64,000 nt of DNA, from assembly GCA_938014215.1 (NCBI GenBank), contig CALLRW010000040.1:62001-126000 (forward strand), in the 5' to 3' direction. Position numbers and translations under genes: made by a program. The notes under the pieces are model-generated. The model ran no database searches. It saw only the letters and a list, made by a program, of their open reading frames with translations, and had not been told where the DNA came from. The stretch comes from an uncultured Alistipes sp. GTDB lineage: Bacteria > Bacteroidota > Bacteroidia > Bacteroidales > Rikenellaceae. Below are positions 62,568 through 64,000 of the stretch, piece after piece. Position 1 is the stretch's first letter; each line of letters starts with the position of its first letter.

Positions 62568-63064
62568 AGAATAAATTGCGGCATATATACCATATTATTT
62601 TCATCACGAAAAGACAGGAGATGACGATTCCAATGACAACCAAAGGAATGATTCTCGATCAGATGGTACAAATTTTCACAAGGAAAGGCTGTCATGTCTA
62701 TGCCTGCAATGCTTTTCTCAATCATGTTCATATACTTGTAGAGATACCATCTCCCACGGACTTCGCAAAGATTATCAATAAAGTAAAAAGTTCTACAGGC
62801 GTTGTCTATCGAAAATATCCGGAATATGCGGATTTTTCAGGATGGGCAGCCGGATTTGATTCGTTTAGCGTGTCATTCAATGATCTGAATCGGGTAAAAC
62901 ACCACATTGAGAAACAAGAGACGGTTCATCAGGAACTTTCATTCGAGGACGAATACGACCAACTGCTTGAAGAAAACGGATTCAATGCCTATCAAGATTT
63001 TATGCGGGCATCATTCTCTGCATATGCTGCGGTAAATAACCATATTAAAAACAAAAGGAAATGA
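62564..63064 (+). CDS. Y1/IS200-type (RAYT-like) transposase homologue lacking the catalytic tyrosine
   Basis: 166 residues from the ATG at 62564. The HUH motif is present (NHVHILVEIP, His54 and His56). The helix that normally reads V..YI..Q with the nucleophilic Tyr reads VKHHIEKQ, with His114 at that position. The surrounding IS200-family pattern is kept (GWAAGFDSFSVSFNDL, LSFEDEYDQLLEENG). It overlaps btuG by 4 nt and btuB by 4 nt, and no IS ends flank it. It is probably inactive as a transposase and may be domesticated as a DNA- or RNA-binding protein. Confidence 0.82.
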   Translation: MKNKLRHIYHIIFITKRQEMTIPMTTKGMILDQMVQIFTRKGCHVYACNAFLNHVHILVEIPSPTDFAKIINKVKSSTGVVYRKYPEYADFSGWAAGFDSFSVSFNDLNRVKHHIEKQETVHQELSFEDEYDQLLEENGFNAYQDFMRASFSAYAAVNNHIKNKRK

Positions 63065-64000
63065 CATATACAAAATATTTACTTTTCTCAATATTGGTTG
63101 TCTGTCCATCCGTGCTGTCTGCGCAGGGAATCACCCGGCGTATTCACCAGATAGACGAGGTGACCGTATGGGGCAAACGGCCGATGAAGGAAATCGGCGT
63201 GCAGAAGACGAAGTTCGATTCACTCGCACTGAAAGAAAATATCGCCCTCTCGATGGCGGACATCCTGACGTTCAACTCGTCCGTGTTTGTCAAGAGCTAC
63301 GGCCGCGCCACGCTCTCGACCGTCGCCTTCCGAGGCACGTCGCCCAGCCATACGCAGGTGACGTGGAACGGGATGCGCATCAACAACCCCATGCTCGGCA
63401 TGACCGACTTCTCCACCATTCCGTCCTACTTCATCGACCAGGCATCGCTGCTGCACGGTACTTCATCGGTGAACGAAACGGGCGGTGGACTGGGCGGTCT
63501 GGTCAAACTCGGCACGGCTCCTGAAGTCGCTGAAGGGTTCAACGCCCAGTACGTGCAGGGCATCGGCTCGTTCAAGACCTTCGATGAGTTCGCCCGCTTC
63601 ACCTACGGAAGTGAGCGGTGGCACGTCTCCACCCGTGCGGTCTATTCTTCCTCGCCTAACGATTACAAGTACACCAACCACGACAAAAAGATAAACATCT
63701 ACGACGAGGATAAGAACATCGTCGGACAGTATCACCCGAAAGAGCGCAACCGCTCCGGGGCGTTCAAGGACCTGCATTTGCTTCAGGAAGTGTATTACAA
63801 TACCGGGAAAGGCGACCGTTTCGGGCTGAACGCCTGGTATATCAACTCCAACCGGGAACTTCCGATGTTGACGACCGACTATGGAGATGCAACCGACTTC
63901 GAGAACCGCCAGCGAGAACAGACGTTCCGCAGCGTCTTGTCCTGGGATCACATGAAAAGCAACTGGAAACTCGGCGTGAAAGGCGGTTACATACACACAT
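63061..64000 (+). CDS. btuB: BtuB, TonB-dependent cobalamin transporter (5' part, runs off the right edge)
   Basis: Open for 313 codons from the ATG at 63061 to the window end. A signal peptide (YLLFSILVVCPSVLSAQG) is followed by a TonB-box-like segment (IDEVTVWGKRPMKE), the plug domain (MADILTFNSSVFVKSYGRAT, VAFRGTSPSHTQVTWNGMRI, IDQASLLHGTSSVNE) and the first barrel strands. Its position after btuG and under the cobalamin riboswitch identifies it as the B12 importer. The N terminus lacks the SusC-type carboxypeptidase-like domain. Confidence 0.92.
   Translation, partial: MTYTKYLLFSILVVCPSVLSAQGITRRIHQIDEVTVWGKRPMKEIGVQKTKFDSLALKENIALSMADILTFNSSVFVKSYGRATLSTVAFRGTSPSHTQVTWNGMRINNPMLGMTDFSTIPSYFIDQASLLHGTSSVNETGGGLGGLVKLGTAPEVAEGFNAQYVQGIGSFKTFDEFARFTYGSERWHVSTRAVYSSSPNDYKYTNHDKKINIYDEDKNIVGQYHPKERNRSGAFKDLHLLQEVYYNTGKGDRFGLNAWYINSNRELPMLTTDYGDATDFENRQREQTFRSVLSWDHMKSNWKLGVKGGYIHT

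Noticed and set aside
62564..63064. An active IS200/IS605 insertion sequence
   Set aside because: No subterminal hairpins or TnpB gene are seen, both gene ends overlap neighbours by 4 nt, and the catalytic Tyr position is His.
1..64000. CRISPR arrays, tRNA or rRNA genes
   Set aside because: No regularly spaced identical repeats and no cloverleaf or rRNA-like sequence were seen.

Overview
The window reads as Bacteroidota DNA, order Bacteroidales. Evidence: a SusC-type TonB-dependent transporter, -7 boxes of the form TAnnTTTG, a Bacteroides-class (MPF-B, CTnDOT-type) Tra operon, and a BtuG/BtuB cobalamin-uptake locus. The SusC flank is clearly more GC-rich than the rest. An Alistipes-like host carrying an integrative and conjugative element (ICE) is my best guess, but that is inference.

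Layout: (1) 1-3.3 kb, chromosomal flank: the 5' part of a susC gene on the minus strand, a strong hairpin terminator and a 47-codon ORF. (2) 3.4-8.2 kb, left end of the element: tyrosine integrase, a frameshifted conserved gene, an excisionase-like HTH protein, a RepA/RecA-like ATPase and a CHC2/TOPRIM-type primase. (3) 8.4-26.1 kb, first transfer block, all on the plus strand: two TraE-like proteins, TraF, TraG (VirB4 ATPase), four proteins with no CTnDOT counterpart that I recognise, TraJ, TraK, TraL, TraM, TraN and TraO, two embedded orphan DNA methyltransferases, a lipoprotein and a VirD4-type coupling protein. (4) 26.1-37.4 kb, maintenance and cargo region, mostly minus strand: DUF1016 nuclease, a decayed gene, small unknown proteins, ParB, a ribbon-helix-helix protein and ParA with TAGTAT iterons, a DUF4143 ATPase and an M23 peptidase. 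(5) 37.6-53.5 kb, second plus-strand block: DUF4099-type proteins, a TOPRIM protein, a bPH2 membrane protein, two secreted proteins resembling ones in block 1, an M23-like gene interrupted by a -1 frame change at an A9 tract, an ArdC-like/MutS-domain-I fusion, a glucosaminidase-M23 protein, an SSB-like protein and an ArdC metallopeptidase. (6) 53.5-56 kb, four small minus-strand genes with long noncoding leaders. (7) 56.1-64 kb, a cobalamin riboswitch followed by a surface B12-capture and uptake operon (BtuH-like lipoprotein, two surface lipoproteins, BtuG, a Y1-transposase-like protein, BtuB) running off the right edge.

How it works together: blocks 2, 3 and 5 should supply excision, DNA processing, a mating channel, local wall remodelling and anti-restriction. 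ParAB, SSB, the primase and the RepA-like ATPase suggest a plasmid-like replicating or segregating state. No relaxase and no right attachment site were recognised, so the element may continue past 64 kb, with the B12 operon as selectable cargo.

Most worth a second look: a family of about 220-nt noncoding leaders repeated before minus-strand operons, a large stem-loop at 33,993-34,080, a Y1-transposase-like protein that has lost its catalytic tyrosine yet is translationally coupled between btuG and btuB, the slippery A9 junction, and the ArdC/MutS-I fusion.
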